This document shows positions 56,549 to 64,000 of a stretch of DNA of 64,000 nt, one piece after another. A program made the position numbers and the translations under genes. Position 1 is the first letter of the stretch; each line of letters begins with the position of its first letter. Source of the stretch: Convivina praedatoris (lineage in GTDB: Bacteria; Bacillota; Bacilli; Lactobacillales; Lactobacillaceae); contig NZ_CAKOET010000002.1 in assembly GCF_933208495.1 (NCBI RefSeq), positions 186,001 to 250,000 on the forward strand, read 5' to 3'. The notes below the pieces were generated by a model, which saw only the letters and a list, made by a program, of their open reading frames with translations, searched no databases and was not told the DNA's origin.

Positions 56549-57388
56549 TTACTTCTTATAATCCCAAACAGTTACTTCGGCACCGTGGTAGTTCTTTTCG
56601 ACTAATTCCTTGGTCTTGGCAGTTTGAATGGACTTAACGACATTTTTATAAGTTTGATTGTTTTCATCCTTTTTGTTAGCCGCGATGAAATTGAAGAACT
56701 GGGTGGTATTTTTATTCAAACCTTCAACATAAATTGCTGAGTTGAAATCAATCTTAGCTGACTTAGCAAAGTTGGTATTAATGACTGCCCCAGCAAACTG
56801 AGGATCTTTCAATGACTTAGCCGTTTGTGAGGCATCGACTGCGGTGATCTTTAAATTCTTGGGATTTTCGGTAATGTCCTGGGTGGTTGCCTTGTTGGTG
56901 TCCTTTAACTTAATTAAACCGGCTTCGGCTAATAAATGTAAGCCACGATTTTCATTGGTTACATCGTTGGCAACGGCAATTTGATCACCATTATTAAAAT
57001 CACTGATGTTCTTATAGTTACTAGAGTAAAGGCGAAGAGGTGTCGTCCAAGTATCCCCAATGGAAACGATGTCAGATTTATTAGCTTTATTCCAATTTTC
57101 TAAGAAAGGATAGTTTTGGAAAGCGTTTAAATCAATATCATGGTTGGCCAGGGCCTTGTTGGGTTGAGAATAATCATTGAATTTAACAGTTTTTAAGGTA
57201 ATGCCATACTTTTCTTTGGCAGTTTTGATGGCATTGTCCCAAATTTCATCTTCACTTTGATCACCGGCCATGACCCCGATTTTAACGGTTTTATTAACAT
57301 CTTGGGGATGGTTGAAAAAACTAAAGTAAGCGGCAATACCGATACAGATAACTATTAGACTGGTGATGATTTTGGATTTCTTGCTCAT
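56549..57388 (-). CDS. metQ: MetQ/NlpA-type methionine-binding protein without a lipobox
   Basis: 279 residues. N-terminus MSKKSKIITSLIVICIGIAAYFSFFNHPQ has basic residues and one hydrophobic helix. The single Cys lies in LIVIC, which lacks a small residue at -1 and sits mid-helix, so it is not a lipobox. The NlpA domain is intact: VKIGVMAGDQSEDEIW, DIDLNAFQNYPFLENWN, LRLYSSNYKNISDF, QIAVANDVTNENRGLHLL. It is probably tethered by the uncleaved helix. First gene after the T-box leader. Confidence 0.9.
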   Translation of the reverse strand: MSKKSKIITSLIVICIGIAAYFSFFNHPQDVNKTVKIGVMAGDQSEDEIWDNAIKTAKEKYGITLKTVKFNDYSQPNKALANHDIDLNAFQNYPFLENWNKANKSDIVSIGDTWTTPLRLYSSNYKNISDFNNGDQIAVANDVTNENRGLHLLAEAGLIKLKDTNKATTQDITENPKNLKITAVDASQTAKSLKDPQFAGAVINTNFAKSAKIDFNSAIYVEGLNKNTTQFFNFIAANKKDENNQTYKNVVKSIQTAKTKELVEKNYHGAEVTVWDYKK

Positions 57389-57423
57389 ATTCTTTTCTCC
57401 TCAATAATAAACAATTTAGGTAA

Positions 57424-57719
57424 CAAAAAAATCGCTCCTGTAGGATATACAGAAGCGATTTACGCGTTACCATTCTGAGATTTCGCTGTTTGATTACTCA
57501 AACAGCTGCTCACTAACCATCGGACATCGGGAGATGATCCTAGTCGAATGGTGTGCCTGGTAACGAGGGCCAATCCGTCATATGCTAAACGGTAAACCGA
57601 TTCGCACATGCCAATCACAGATCATTTTCACTAACGCCCGCATGTCACCTCTCATCAACCGGTGACTTTCTGATTTTTGTTGGTTAGTTACTTTTCTGCT
57701 CAACTTGTTTGTTACATGT
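57424..57719 (-). promoter_or_regulatory. T-box riboswitch leader upstream of metQ
   Basis: Minus strand, 5' to 3': a long structured Stem I region (~57690-57545), a perfect Stem III GCTGTTTGA/TCAAACAGC (57506-57485), the T-box-like sequence AGAATGGTAACGCG (complement of 57463-57476) whose TGGT can pair with the tRNA ACCA end, and an intrinsic terminator AAATCGCT/AGCGATTT with inner CTGTA/TACAG (57461-57429) and a T run. Context points to a Met-specific T-box; I could not fix the specifier codon. An S-box or S(MK) SAM element does not fit. Confidence 0.78.
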
Positions 57720-57725
57720 AGGTAC

Positions 57726-57754
57726 ATCTTAATCATATTTATTAAAATTGTCAA
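57726..57754 (-). promoter_or_regulatory. Promoter of the methionine transport operon
   Basis: On the minus strand TTGACA (57754-57749), 17-nt spacer, TAAGAT (57731-57726). It predicts a ~330-nt leader before metQ, which matches the T-box region. Confidence 0.8.
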
Positions 57755-57811
57755 ATTATTTTTTGGATAGGTATAGAATAAAATTAATAATGGTTAGTTG
57801 GAGGGTGTTGG

Positions 57812-58384
57812 ATGGAACTTCTAAAGGAAAATCAATATTATTATAAAAAAGATTTACAGGACATTTGTCGCCAACATGGCTGGTCTACCAGTGGGACTAA
57901 AGCACAGCTTTTAGCCTGTATTCAATCTGGTGGTAAACGGGGAGGTGACCAACCTGCCCGCAATCATAAAATAAGACTAACACTCGATCAAATTTCACCA
58001 GAAATGCCGCTGATTAATTCGGGCTTTTCCTTTAATCAAGTGGCACGCGACTATTTTGCCAACTATTATCAGGTGGCTAATTTTCATTTCACAAAACAAA
58101 TGGCCACCTTATGTCGTTTAGCCCAAAAGAATCAAGACTCAAGTATCCATGTTTCTGATTTAATGGATATTTATGAAGGCAAGCGTTTTGGTAGCTTAGA
58201 TGATGAAGATGAGGCCAGCTATCAATGGAATAATTTCGTTCATGACTTTTTTGCTGATGATAGCCTGCCAGCTGAAAAGAATCTGCACATGGCGGCGCAG
58301 CTGTGGCATTTTGTGAAAAATCGTCCGCAAGAAAATTCTTATACTAGTGATTTATGGCGTCAGTATCAAGCTCAACAAAAATAA
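57812..58384 (+). CDS. SAP-domain-like cytoplasmic protein
   Basis: 190 residues. N-terminal ~35 residues form a SAP-like helix-extended-helix (YYYKKDLQDICRQHGWSTSGTKAQLLACIQ) that in other proteins binds nucleic acid. A basic linker and a helical domain follow (FSFNQVARDYFANYYQVANFHFTKQMATLCR). Soluble, no membrane segments. Similar lactobacillar proteins are annotated only as SAP-domain proteins; function unknown. GGAGGG precedes the ATG. Single gene. Confidence 0.75.
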   Translation: MELLKENQYYYKKDLQDICRQHGWSTSGTKAQLLACIQSGGKRGGDQPARNHKIRLTLDQISPEMPLINSGFSFNQVARDYFANYYQVANFHFTKQMATLCRLAQKNQDSSIHVSDLMDIYEGKRFGSLDDEDEASYQWNNFVHDFFADDSLPAEKNLHMAAQLWHFVKNRPQENSYTSDLWRQYQAQQK

Positions 58385-58431
58385 TTGTCTTATTAGCGAA
58401 CTATCTGATAGAATACAAATATAGTAAATTT

Positions 58432-58570
58432 CTGAGGGAGTAACTGACGAAATATTCGTGGCCAAATCGTCAAAGCAAAACAGCAATGTTTTATATCGCG
58501 CTCAGCGCCGGTTTGGCATTAAACAGTGAGACTCATATGGGTGTTTTTTGGCGCCGGTATGGGTCTTTTT
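58432..58570 (+). promoter_or_regulatory. yybP-ykoY-type (Mn2+) riboswitch upstream of P-type ATPase
   Basis: The leader contains the conserved features of this class in order: GAGGGAGTAACTGACGA, ATCGTCAAAGC, a GCGC stem, and the 3' part GTGAGACTCATATGGGTG with TTTTTTGGCGCCGGTATGGGTCT. The late T-rich stretch suggests a terminator switch. The class binds Mn2+ and turns on efflux genes; it sits 46 bases before a P2A ATPase. Boundaries are approximate. Confidence 0.7.
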
Positions 58571-58615
58571 GCTTTTGTGCAGGACTCACCGGTAAAAATA
58601 AAGGAGAAGAACTGA

Positions 58616-61276
58616 ATGGAAAAACCATTTTATAATCAAAGTGCGACTGAGATTTTAGAGAAGCTGGATAGTGGTCAACAGACTGGTTTGTCGGCCCAAG
58701 TGGCCCAGCAACGTTTAGATACCAACGGGCCTAACCAACTCAATGCTGCTAAATCAACGACTTTATGGCAAAAGTTTATTGATCAATTTAAAGATCTGAT
58801 GATTATTATTTTGTTGATAGCCGCTTTGATAGCCGCTTTTACGGGTGAATTGACGGATGCAATTTTCATCTTGGCAATTGTCGTGATTAACGCTATCTTT
58901 GGTGTCTTTCAAGAAGCGAAGGCCGAAGGGGCGATTAACGCTTTAAAAGAAATGTCGACGCCCAAAGCTAATGTGATTCGTGACGGTTGGGATGGCGAAA
59001 TTTCTTCAACTGACCTAGTCTTAGGCGATATTGTTCGGCTAGAAGCCGGGGATGTGGTGCCAGCTGATTTGCGTTTACTGGAATCAGCTTCCCTACAGAT
59101 TGAAGAATCAGCCTTAACTGGTGAATCAGTGCCGGTTGACAAAGTGGATATTCAATTAGACCAAGTCGATTTACCGTTAGGGGATCGAACGAACTTAGCC
59201 TTTATGAATACCAACGTGACCTATGGACGCGGTTTGGGTGTTGTGATTGCAACTGGTATGGGTACTGAAGTTGGTCATATAGCTGGCGCCTTAGAGGCCA
59301 CCGATGAAACCAAAACCCCCTTACAAGAAAACTTGAAGCAACTGGGCCGAGTTTTGACCTACTTAATTTTAGCTATTGCTGCCTTGACCTTTGTGGTTGG
59401 CACGCTTCGGGGACAAGAATCCTTGGTAGATATGCTGTTAACATCGATTTCTTTGGCAGTAGCAGCTATTCCAGAAGGATTGCCAGCCATTGTCACGATC
59501 ACCTTAGCCTTGGGAACAACTCGGATGGCTGCCCGTCATGCCTTGGTTCGTAAATTACCGGCAGTTGAAACCCTGGGCTCGACTGATATTATTGGTTCGG
59601 ATAAAACAGGAACTTTAACTCAAAACAAAATGACAGTGGAAAAGATTGTCATTGATGGGAAAATTGAAGATGCTGCCAATACGGCGACGTTGAGTGGATC
59701 GGCTCAACGACTAGCCGATATTATGGCTCTTAATAATGATACAAAGCGGACCGATGATGGTCTAATTGGGGATCCAACCGAAACGGCATTAATTACTTTT
59801 AACGAAAATCATCAACGTGATTTAGATCGCTTATTTGCAGAAATGCCCCGTCTTAATGAAATTCCTTTTGATTCTGAACGGAAATTAATGTCGACTGTTC
59901 ATCCAGCACCGGAAGGATACTTGGTAACAACTAAGGGAGCACCGGATGAGCTGTTGGCTCGAGCAAATCGCATCGAAATTAATGGTAATATTGTGCCATT
60001 AGATGAAGCCATGCATGAAAAATTATTAGCGCTTAACTCTGACATGGCTCGTCAGGCCCTACGAGTACTGGCTTTTGCTTATCAAATTTTACCAGAAGAA
60101 CCTCAGCAGATGACTTCAGACGCTGTTGAACATGACTTAGTTTTCATTGGTTTTGTTGGAATGATTGATCCTGAACGACCCGAGGTGGCTCAAGCTGTTC
60201 AAGCCGCCAAAATAGCTGGTATTCGGCCAATTATGATTACTGGTGATCATCGTGACACAGCGGCTGCGATTGCTATTCGTTTAGGTATTTTGGACGATAA
60301 AGACCTTGATCAAGCTGTTATTTCTGGGTCTGATTTAGATGCAATGTCCGAACAGGAATTTGATGATCAAGTTACTAAATATAATGTTTATGCTCGAGTA
60401 GCACCAGAACACAAGGTTAAAATTGTTAAAGCTTGGCAAAAGCGAGGTAAGGTCGTGGCCATGACTGGGGATGGGGTTAATGATGCCCCCGCCCTAAAAA
60501 CGGCTGATATTGGGATTGCCATGGGAATTACTGGTACGGAAGTTTCTAAGGGTGCGGCCGATATGGTCTTGGCCGATGATAATTTTGCTACCATCGTCAA
60601 TGCCGTTGAAGAAGGACGTAAAGTCTTTTCTAATATTCAAAAAGCTTTGCAGTATTTGCTGGCTTCCAACTTAGCCGAAGTGGTTGCCATCTTTGTGATG
60701 ACCCTCTTAGGGTGGCATATCTTAGCACCAGTTATGATTTTGTGGATTAACTTAGTCACTGATACGTTACCAGCGATTGCTTTAGGAGTTGAACCAGCCC
60801 AACCAGGCATTATGCAGCGTAAACCCCGAGGACGCCAAGCTAGCTTCTTGTCCGGTGGGGTTGGACCAGCTATTATTTGGCAGGGACTCTTACAGGCTGC
60901 AATTGTCTTGGGCGTCTACGGATTTGCCTTGGTCTTTCCAGATCATAGTGGTAGTCAATTGATTCATGCGGATGCATTAACGATGGCCTTTATGACTCTG
61001 GGCTTGATGCAGATGTTTAATGCTATTAATGTGAAATCCGTGTATGGTTCACTTTTGGGTAGCCATGCCTTTCAAAATAAATTCTTCAATTGGTCCTTGT
61101 TATTCTCGGTCTTAGCAATGGCTGCTGTAGTTTTGATTGAACCGCTAAATCCAATTTTCCATGTTTCTCATCTTGATGCCTATCAGTGGGCGGTGGTCAT
61201 CCTAGCGGGGATGAGTATCATTTTAATTGTTGAACTGGTAAAATGGATTCAACGCTCACTATTTAATAAAGGATAA
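58616..61276 (+). CDS. Cation-transporting P-type ATPase, P2A (probable Mn2+/Ca2+ exporter)
   Basis: 886 residues. Cation_ATPase_N domain, transmembrane helices with IPEGLPAIV (ion-binding M4), phosphorylation site IGSDKTGTLTQNKM, KGAPDELL nucleotide site, TGDGVNDAPALK hinge, and six C-terminal helices with NLVTDTLPAIALG (M6). Similar to Lactococcus YoaB. The Mn riboswitch in its leader argues for Mn2+ efflux. AAAGGAGA precedes the ATG. Confidence 0.93.
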   Translation: MEKPFYNQSATEILEKLDSGQQTGLSAQVAQQRLDTNGPNQLNAAKSTTLWQKFIDQFKDLMIIILLIAALIAAFTGELTDAIFILAIVVINAIFGVFQEAKAEGAINALKEMSTPKANVIRDGWDGEISSTDLVLGDIVRLEAGDVVPADLRLLESASLQIEESALTGESVPVDKVDIQLDQVDLPLGDRTNLAFMNTNVTYGRGLGVVIATGMGTEVGHIAGALEATDETKTPLQENLKQLGRVLTYLILAIAALTFVVGTLRGQESLVDMLLTSISLAVAAIPEGLPAIVTITLALGTTRMAARHALVRKLPAVETLGSTDIIGSDKTGTLTQNKMTVEKIVIDGKIEDAANTATLSGSAQRLADIMALNNDTKRTDDGLIGDPTETALITFNENHQRDLDRLFAEMPRLNEIPFDSERKLMSTVHPAPEGYLVTTKGAPDELLARANRIEINGNIVPLDEAMHEKLLALNSDMARQALRVLAFAYQILPEEPQQMTSDAVEHDLVFIGFVGMIDPERPEVAQAVQAAKIAGIRPIMITGDHRDTAAAIAIRLGILDDKDLDQAVISGSDLDAMSEQEFDDQVTKYNVYARVAPEHKVKIVKAWQKRGKVVAMTGDGVNDAPALKTADIGIAMGITGTEVSKGAADMVLADDNFATIVNAVEEGRKVFSNIQKALQYLLASNLAEVVAIFVMTLLGWHILAPVMILWINLVTDTLPAIALGVEPAQPGIMQRKPRGRQASFLSGGVGPAIIWQGLLQAAIVLGVYGFALVFPDHSGSQLIHADALTMAFMTLGLMQMFNAINVKSVYGSLLGSHAFQNKFFNWSLLFSVLAMAAVVLIEPLNPIFHVSHLDAYQWAVVILAGMSIILIVELVKWIQRSLFNKG

Positions 61277-61282
61277 AATATC

Positions 61283-61726
61283 GTGCCTAAATTTAACCCC
61301 AAACAAATTCAACATTACATTCAAGCCCTACAAGAAATTTTGTCGACTACCCAAGATGCTGCTAATCATGTATCCCCCTACTTTGTGAAGTTAGATGATG
61401 CTCGTCAGGCTAACCAATTAGCGGAGATGTCAGCCGTTGATTTTGCGGAAATCAAGGCGGAATTTGACGATGTTGTGACGATTTATCAAGAAAATGCCAC
61501 CAAGCTAGCCGACTTAAAGGCGCCGGTTCGTTGGTTAGGAGTCAACAAGTCCTTGGTTAATAACTATCAAAAGTATGCTGAAGCAACCGCTATGATGGCT
61601 AATGCTTTAGACGTTGACCAGCAAACCATTGATGAAGTTAAGTTTAGTCAGTCCGAAGAAGACCAACAAACTTACCTAGCTAAAGTTCAGGCCAATGTTG
61701 GTAAGATTTTTGGTACTGCTGGTTAA
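61283..61726 (+). CDS. Hypothetical helical protein cotranscribed with the P-type ATPase
   Basis: 147 residues, GTG start 6 bases after the ATPase stop, AAAGGA ~11 bases upstream. Predicted mostly alpha-helical and soluble: FNPKQIQHYIQALQEILSTTQDAANHVSPYFVKL and a second amphipathic half. No cysteines or recognisable motif. Not recognised. Position suggests the same riboswitch control. Confidence 0.75.
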   Translation: MPKFNPKQIQHYIQALQEILSTTQDAANHVSPYFVKLDDARQANQLAEMSAVDFAEIKAEFDDVVTIYQENATKLADLKAPVRWLGVNKSLVNNYQKYAEATAMMANALDVDQQTIDEVKFSQSEEDQQTYLAKVQANVGKIFGTAG

Positions 61727-61747
61727 TGATTAATATATAACCAAGTT

Positions 61748-61775
61748 AAAAAGCAACTCAGTCGAGTTGCTTTTT
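61748..61775. terminator. Bidirectional terminator (ATPase operon / glycosyltransferase)
   Basis: AAAAAGCAACTC-AGTC-GAGTTGCTTTTT, perfect 12-bp stem overlapping the end of the convergent glycosyltransferase gene. Confidence 0.93.
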
Positions 61776-62747
61776 AATTTGTGCTAGAGTTGCTAGGGTA
61801 AAACCACCTCGGTTAATTTTTTCCCGGAGAGGGCTTAGATTAGTTTGCCAGCTTTCGTATTGTTGGGTTGAAATATTTTGAACTTGTGAGAGTTCTTCTA
61901 AACTACTGATGGTAAAGCCAATTTGTTTTTCCGTAATAATCTTTCCAATCGTACTTTCTTCCCAGGCGATTAGCGGTAGGCCAGCGCTAAGGTAGAGGCT
62001 GGCCTTGTGGGGGGCATTAATGCGAGTATATCGTTGGTAATATCGGTCATCAAAATCGTCATCCCACAGTAGACCAAAGCCACTATTAAGTTCTCGTGGC
62101 AACTGGTCTGGAGCATAGTTACCGCGCAGATGAATGGGTTCTGGTAAACTCAAGCTCTGCCATTTTTTAGGCTGATGACCAAAAACTTCAATCGGGTAGT
62201 CATTATATTCTTGTAGCCAGGGGGATTTTTGAAAAGTGCCGGCAAAATTAATTGTGTGGCTATACTGGGCTAGTCCAGGCGATTCGCTTAAATAATCAAA
62301 GAGGGGCTGAACTATAAAAGGTCCGGTAATCCCTTGTTCTTTTAGGCTCGTTATCATGGCCGAGGAATGGGCAATAATTAAATCATAGCCCTTTAATAAA
62401 TCAAATTCCCATGGGTCGGTTTTATGAAGCCGAAGTGGTTCGATATCATGAATTAATAGGATGCTCTGTAGTTGGCGGGTCTTTAAACTGGCCAACCAAT
62501 TTTGCTCAAAGCTAGCGCTCATATAGGTGGGAAATTGATGTAGGACGGTATCGCCTGGTTGAGTTCCTTGTAACCACTGATTAATTTTTTCTTGGCGAGT
62601 TTGGTCGTCAAAACGTTGATCGTTATACCGTGCTAACGGTAATATTTGCCAGCCGGCTGATTGGGCAATCTTAGCATAGTCTCCTTTAGCTTTTAAGGCT
62701 CCCAAAGGCATCCAGGGTTCAATTGTTTGCGTGATAAATCTGGTCAT
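61758..62747 (-). CDS. Gtf3-like glycosyltransferase
   Basis: 329 residues, GT-B-like. Features: QFPTYMSASFEQNWLASLK, SILLIHDIEPLR, LIIAHSSAMITSLKEQGI, FAGTFQKSPWL and GFGLLWDDDFDDRYYQRY, followed by NAPHKASLYLSAGLPLIAW; this resembles Gtf3-type enzymes that extend O-linked GlcNAc on serine-rich adhesins or polysaccharides. No adhesin or accessory Sec genes nearby, so the acceptor is unknown. No Shine-Dalgarno before the ATG. Confidence 0.82.
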   Translation of the reverse strand: MTRFITQTIEPWMPLGALKAKGDYAKIAQSAGWQILPLARYNDQRFDDQTRQEKINQWLQGTQPGDTVLHQFPTYMSASFEQNWLASLKTRQLQSILLIHDIEPLRLHKTDPWEFDLLKGYDLIIAHSSAMITSLKEQGITGPFIVQPLFDYLSESPGLAQYSHTINFAGTFQKSPWLQEYNDYPIEVFGHQPKKWQSLSLPEPIHLRGNYAPDQLPRELNSGFGLLWDDDFDDRYYQRYTRINAPHKASLYLSAGLPLIAWEESTIGKIITEKQIGFTISSLEELSQVQNISTQQYESWQTNLSPLREKINRGGFTLATLAQIKKQLD

Positions 62748-62753
62748 GTCAGT

Positions 62754-62762
62754 ATTATAGCA
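62754..62762 (-). promoter_or_regulatory. Extended -10 promoter of the glycosyltransferase gene, probable leaderless start
   Basis: On the minus strand TGCTATAAT ends 6 bases before the ATG at 62747. No Shine-Dalgarno and no good -35. Confidence 0.55.
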
Positions 62763-62887
62763 TGGGATAAAAAGGGAATTTTATAAGGTAATGAAACGAT
62801 TTTTATGAAAAAATACTAATTTGTTTATTATTAAAAAATGAATAATGCTAGAATAAAACAAGTAACCACGCGAAAGGGAAGCAGATT

Positions 62888-64000
62888 ATGGCAAATCAAT
62901 CTAATCAATGGCTAAAACAAGCCCAGAAATATCAAGCAGAATTATTAAAACGACTGGAAGCACTGATTGCCATTCCTTCGGTATACGACGCTCAAACTGC
63001 TAATGTGAATCAACCATTAGGCGCTGGTGTGGCAGCAGCCTTGAGTTATTTAGAAAATATGGCTCGCCAGGATGGTTTTAAGGTTCGACGAACGGCCAAA
63101 AACATGGTGACGGTAATTTCTTTTGGTCCTCAAGATGCTACGCAAACGGTAGGGATTTTGGCTCATACCGATGTTGTTCCAGGTGGAAGCGATTGGACGG
63201 TTACCCAGCCTTTTGAGCCCAAAATTGTTCATGGTTGCCTTTATGGCCGGGGTACCCACGATATGAAATCAGATTTAATGGCCGCTTATTTTGCTATTAA
63301 GCAGTTACGGGATAATCAGTTTCAACCAAAACGCCGGATTGAACTAATTATTGGTAGTGACGAAGAGAGTAACTGGCGCGATATGGATAATTATCTAGTG
63401 GATAATCCTGAGCCAACTGTGAGCTTTTCACCAGATGGAGCTTTTCCAGTAGTTCCCGGCGAGATGGGCTTTTTGACCTTATCGATTGATTTTACCGGTA
63501 ATAATCAAGGTTCATGGGGTTTGGCTAAATTTGATGCTGGTAATCGTGACAATGTCGTCCCAGGTCGAGCTGAGGCGCTGATTCACTTACCACAAGATCA
63601 AACCCAAATCGTGTTACGCGCTTATGAAGATTATTTAGCCAATCAGCCTGATTTAAGTGGGGAAGCCACAACTAGTGATGATGATCAGACCCTACACTTG
63701 TTGTTAAACGGGGTTGCAGCGCATGGTGCCTATCCACAATTGGGTCAAAATGCGGGAACCTATTTAGCTAATTTTTTGAGTCAATATCCATTTGAAGGAC
63801 AGGCCCAAGCCTTCTTGCAATTTATCGGCCAACAAAACCACCAAAGTCCTTTTGCTGACAAGTTAGGTTTACGTTTCCATAATGATATTATGGGTGATTT
63901 GGTGATGAATGTTGGACAAATGCACTTCACTGATAAAAAGCCCAGTGAAGTTCATATTAATTTCCGTTATCCTGAAGGTATCACTAAGGTTGCCATGATG
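62888..64000 (+). CDS. pepV: PepV-like M20 dipeptidase (3' truncated by window edge)
   Basis: 371 codons are visible and the frame is open at the end of the window. AAAGGGA precedes ATG 62888. M20 motifs: ILAHTDVVPGG (metal His/Asp), YGRGTHDMKSDLMAAY (bridging Asp), IIGSDEESNWRDMDNY (catalytic Glu pair), FSPDGAFPVV. The long inserted lid and MDNYL fit PepV/Sapep dipeptidases, though DMKSD replaces the usual DDKGP. Cytoplasmic hydrolysis of dipeptides from imported peptides. Confidence 0.9.
   Translation, partial: MANQSNQWLKQAQKYQAELLKRLEALIAIPSVYDAQTANVNQPLGAGVAAALSYLENMARQDGFKVRRTAKNMVTVISFGPQDATQTVGILAHTDVVPGGSDWTVTQPFEPKIVHGCLYGRGTHDMKSDLMAAYFAIKQLRDNQFQPKRRIELIIGSDEESNWRDMDNYLVDNPEPTVSFSPDGAFPVVPGEMGFLTLSIDFTGNNQGSWGLAKFDAGNRDNVVPGRAEALIHLPQDQTQIVLRAYEDYLANQPDLSGEATTSDDDQTLHLLLNGVAAHGAYPQLGQNAGTYLANFLSQYPFEGQAQAFLQFIGQQNHQSPFADKLGLRFHNDIMGDLVMNVGQMHFTDKKPSEVHINFRYPEGITKVAMM

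Noticed and set aside
57424-57719. SAM (S-box or SMK) riboswitch upstream of metQ
   Set aside because: The conserved S-box core and the SMK core are not present; Stem III, TGGT motif and terminator fit a T-box better.

Overview
The window is a compact, roughly 40% GC chromosomal segment from a Gram-positive lactic acid bacterium of the family Lactobacillaceae. Evidence: a dltXABCD operon; acpS-alr-mazF order; MurT/GatD; the pth-mfd-rqcP-divIC-tilS-hpt-ftsH-hslO-lysS block; a CIRCE-controlled groESL; a T-box before a MetNIQ-type transporter; and a Mn-type yybP-ykoY element before a P-type ATPase. A FemX-type bridge transferase resembling the Weissella enzyme hints at the Weissella/Leuconostoc side of the family (inference). 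I see no phage, insertion sequence or CRISPR array; nearly all of it is core genome.

Layout. 1-1.1 kb: end of a Mn2+ transporter (MntH), UspA, tRNA-Leu. 1.1-1.8 kb: a decayed patch with frameshifted small ORFs. 1.8-7.4 kb (minus): oleate hydratase; then a PTS EIIC - DUF915 hydrolase - TPM protein - LemA operon. 7.4-12 kb: dltXABCD. 12-17 kb: acpS, alr, mazF, a CiaRH-like two-component system and a PDZ-less HtrA-like protease. 17-22.4 kb: thioredoxin, methylenetetrahydrofolate reductase, KimA-like K+ transporter, an unannotated 51-residue membrane protein, GatD/MurT. 22.5-30 kb: tdk-prfA-prmC-tsaC-LOG, ptsH, then tsaB-rimI-GNAT-tsaD (t6A modification). 30-38.9 kb: rex-femX, HAD, exporter, nitroreductase, groESL, DUF3290-DUF421, UbiA prenyltransferase, CBS protein. 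39-50.8 kb: the pth-to-lysS block and three tRNAs. 51-64 kb: glutathione peroxidase, GNAT, tRNA-Gln, GntR regulator, methionine ABC operon with T-box, SAP-like protein, Mn-riboswitch P-type ATPase, Gtf3-like glycosyltransferase and a truncated PepV-like dipeptidase.

Functional themes: cell-wall building and tailoring (dlt, alr, MurT/GatD, FemX, DivIC), translation quality (t6A, PrfA/PrmC, Pth, RqcP, TilS), stress response (GroESL, Hsp33, FtsH, HtrA, Rex, GPx) and metal homeostasis (Mn import at the left edge, probable Mn/Ca efflux at the right).

No wholly new multigene system was convincing. The most notable observations are: a PTS EIIC whose full reading frame has no canonical start codon; MurT and Hsp33 that have both lost all four zinc-binding cysteines; three genes with an extended -10 box 6-7 nt before ATG and no Shine-Dalgarno (probable leaderless mRNAs); a terminator hairpin whose loop carries the likely tilS GTG start; a terminator-like hairpin between groES and groEL; and a MetQ protein without a lipobox. 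All calls come from reading the sequence; no database search was run.
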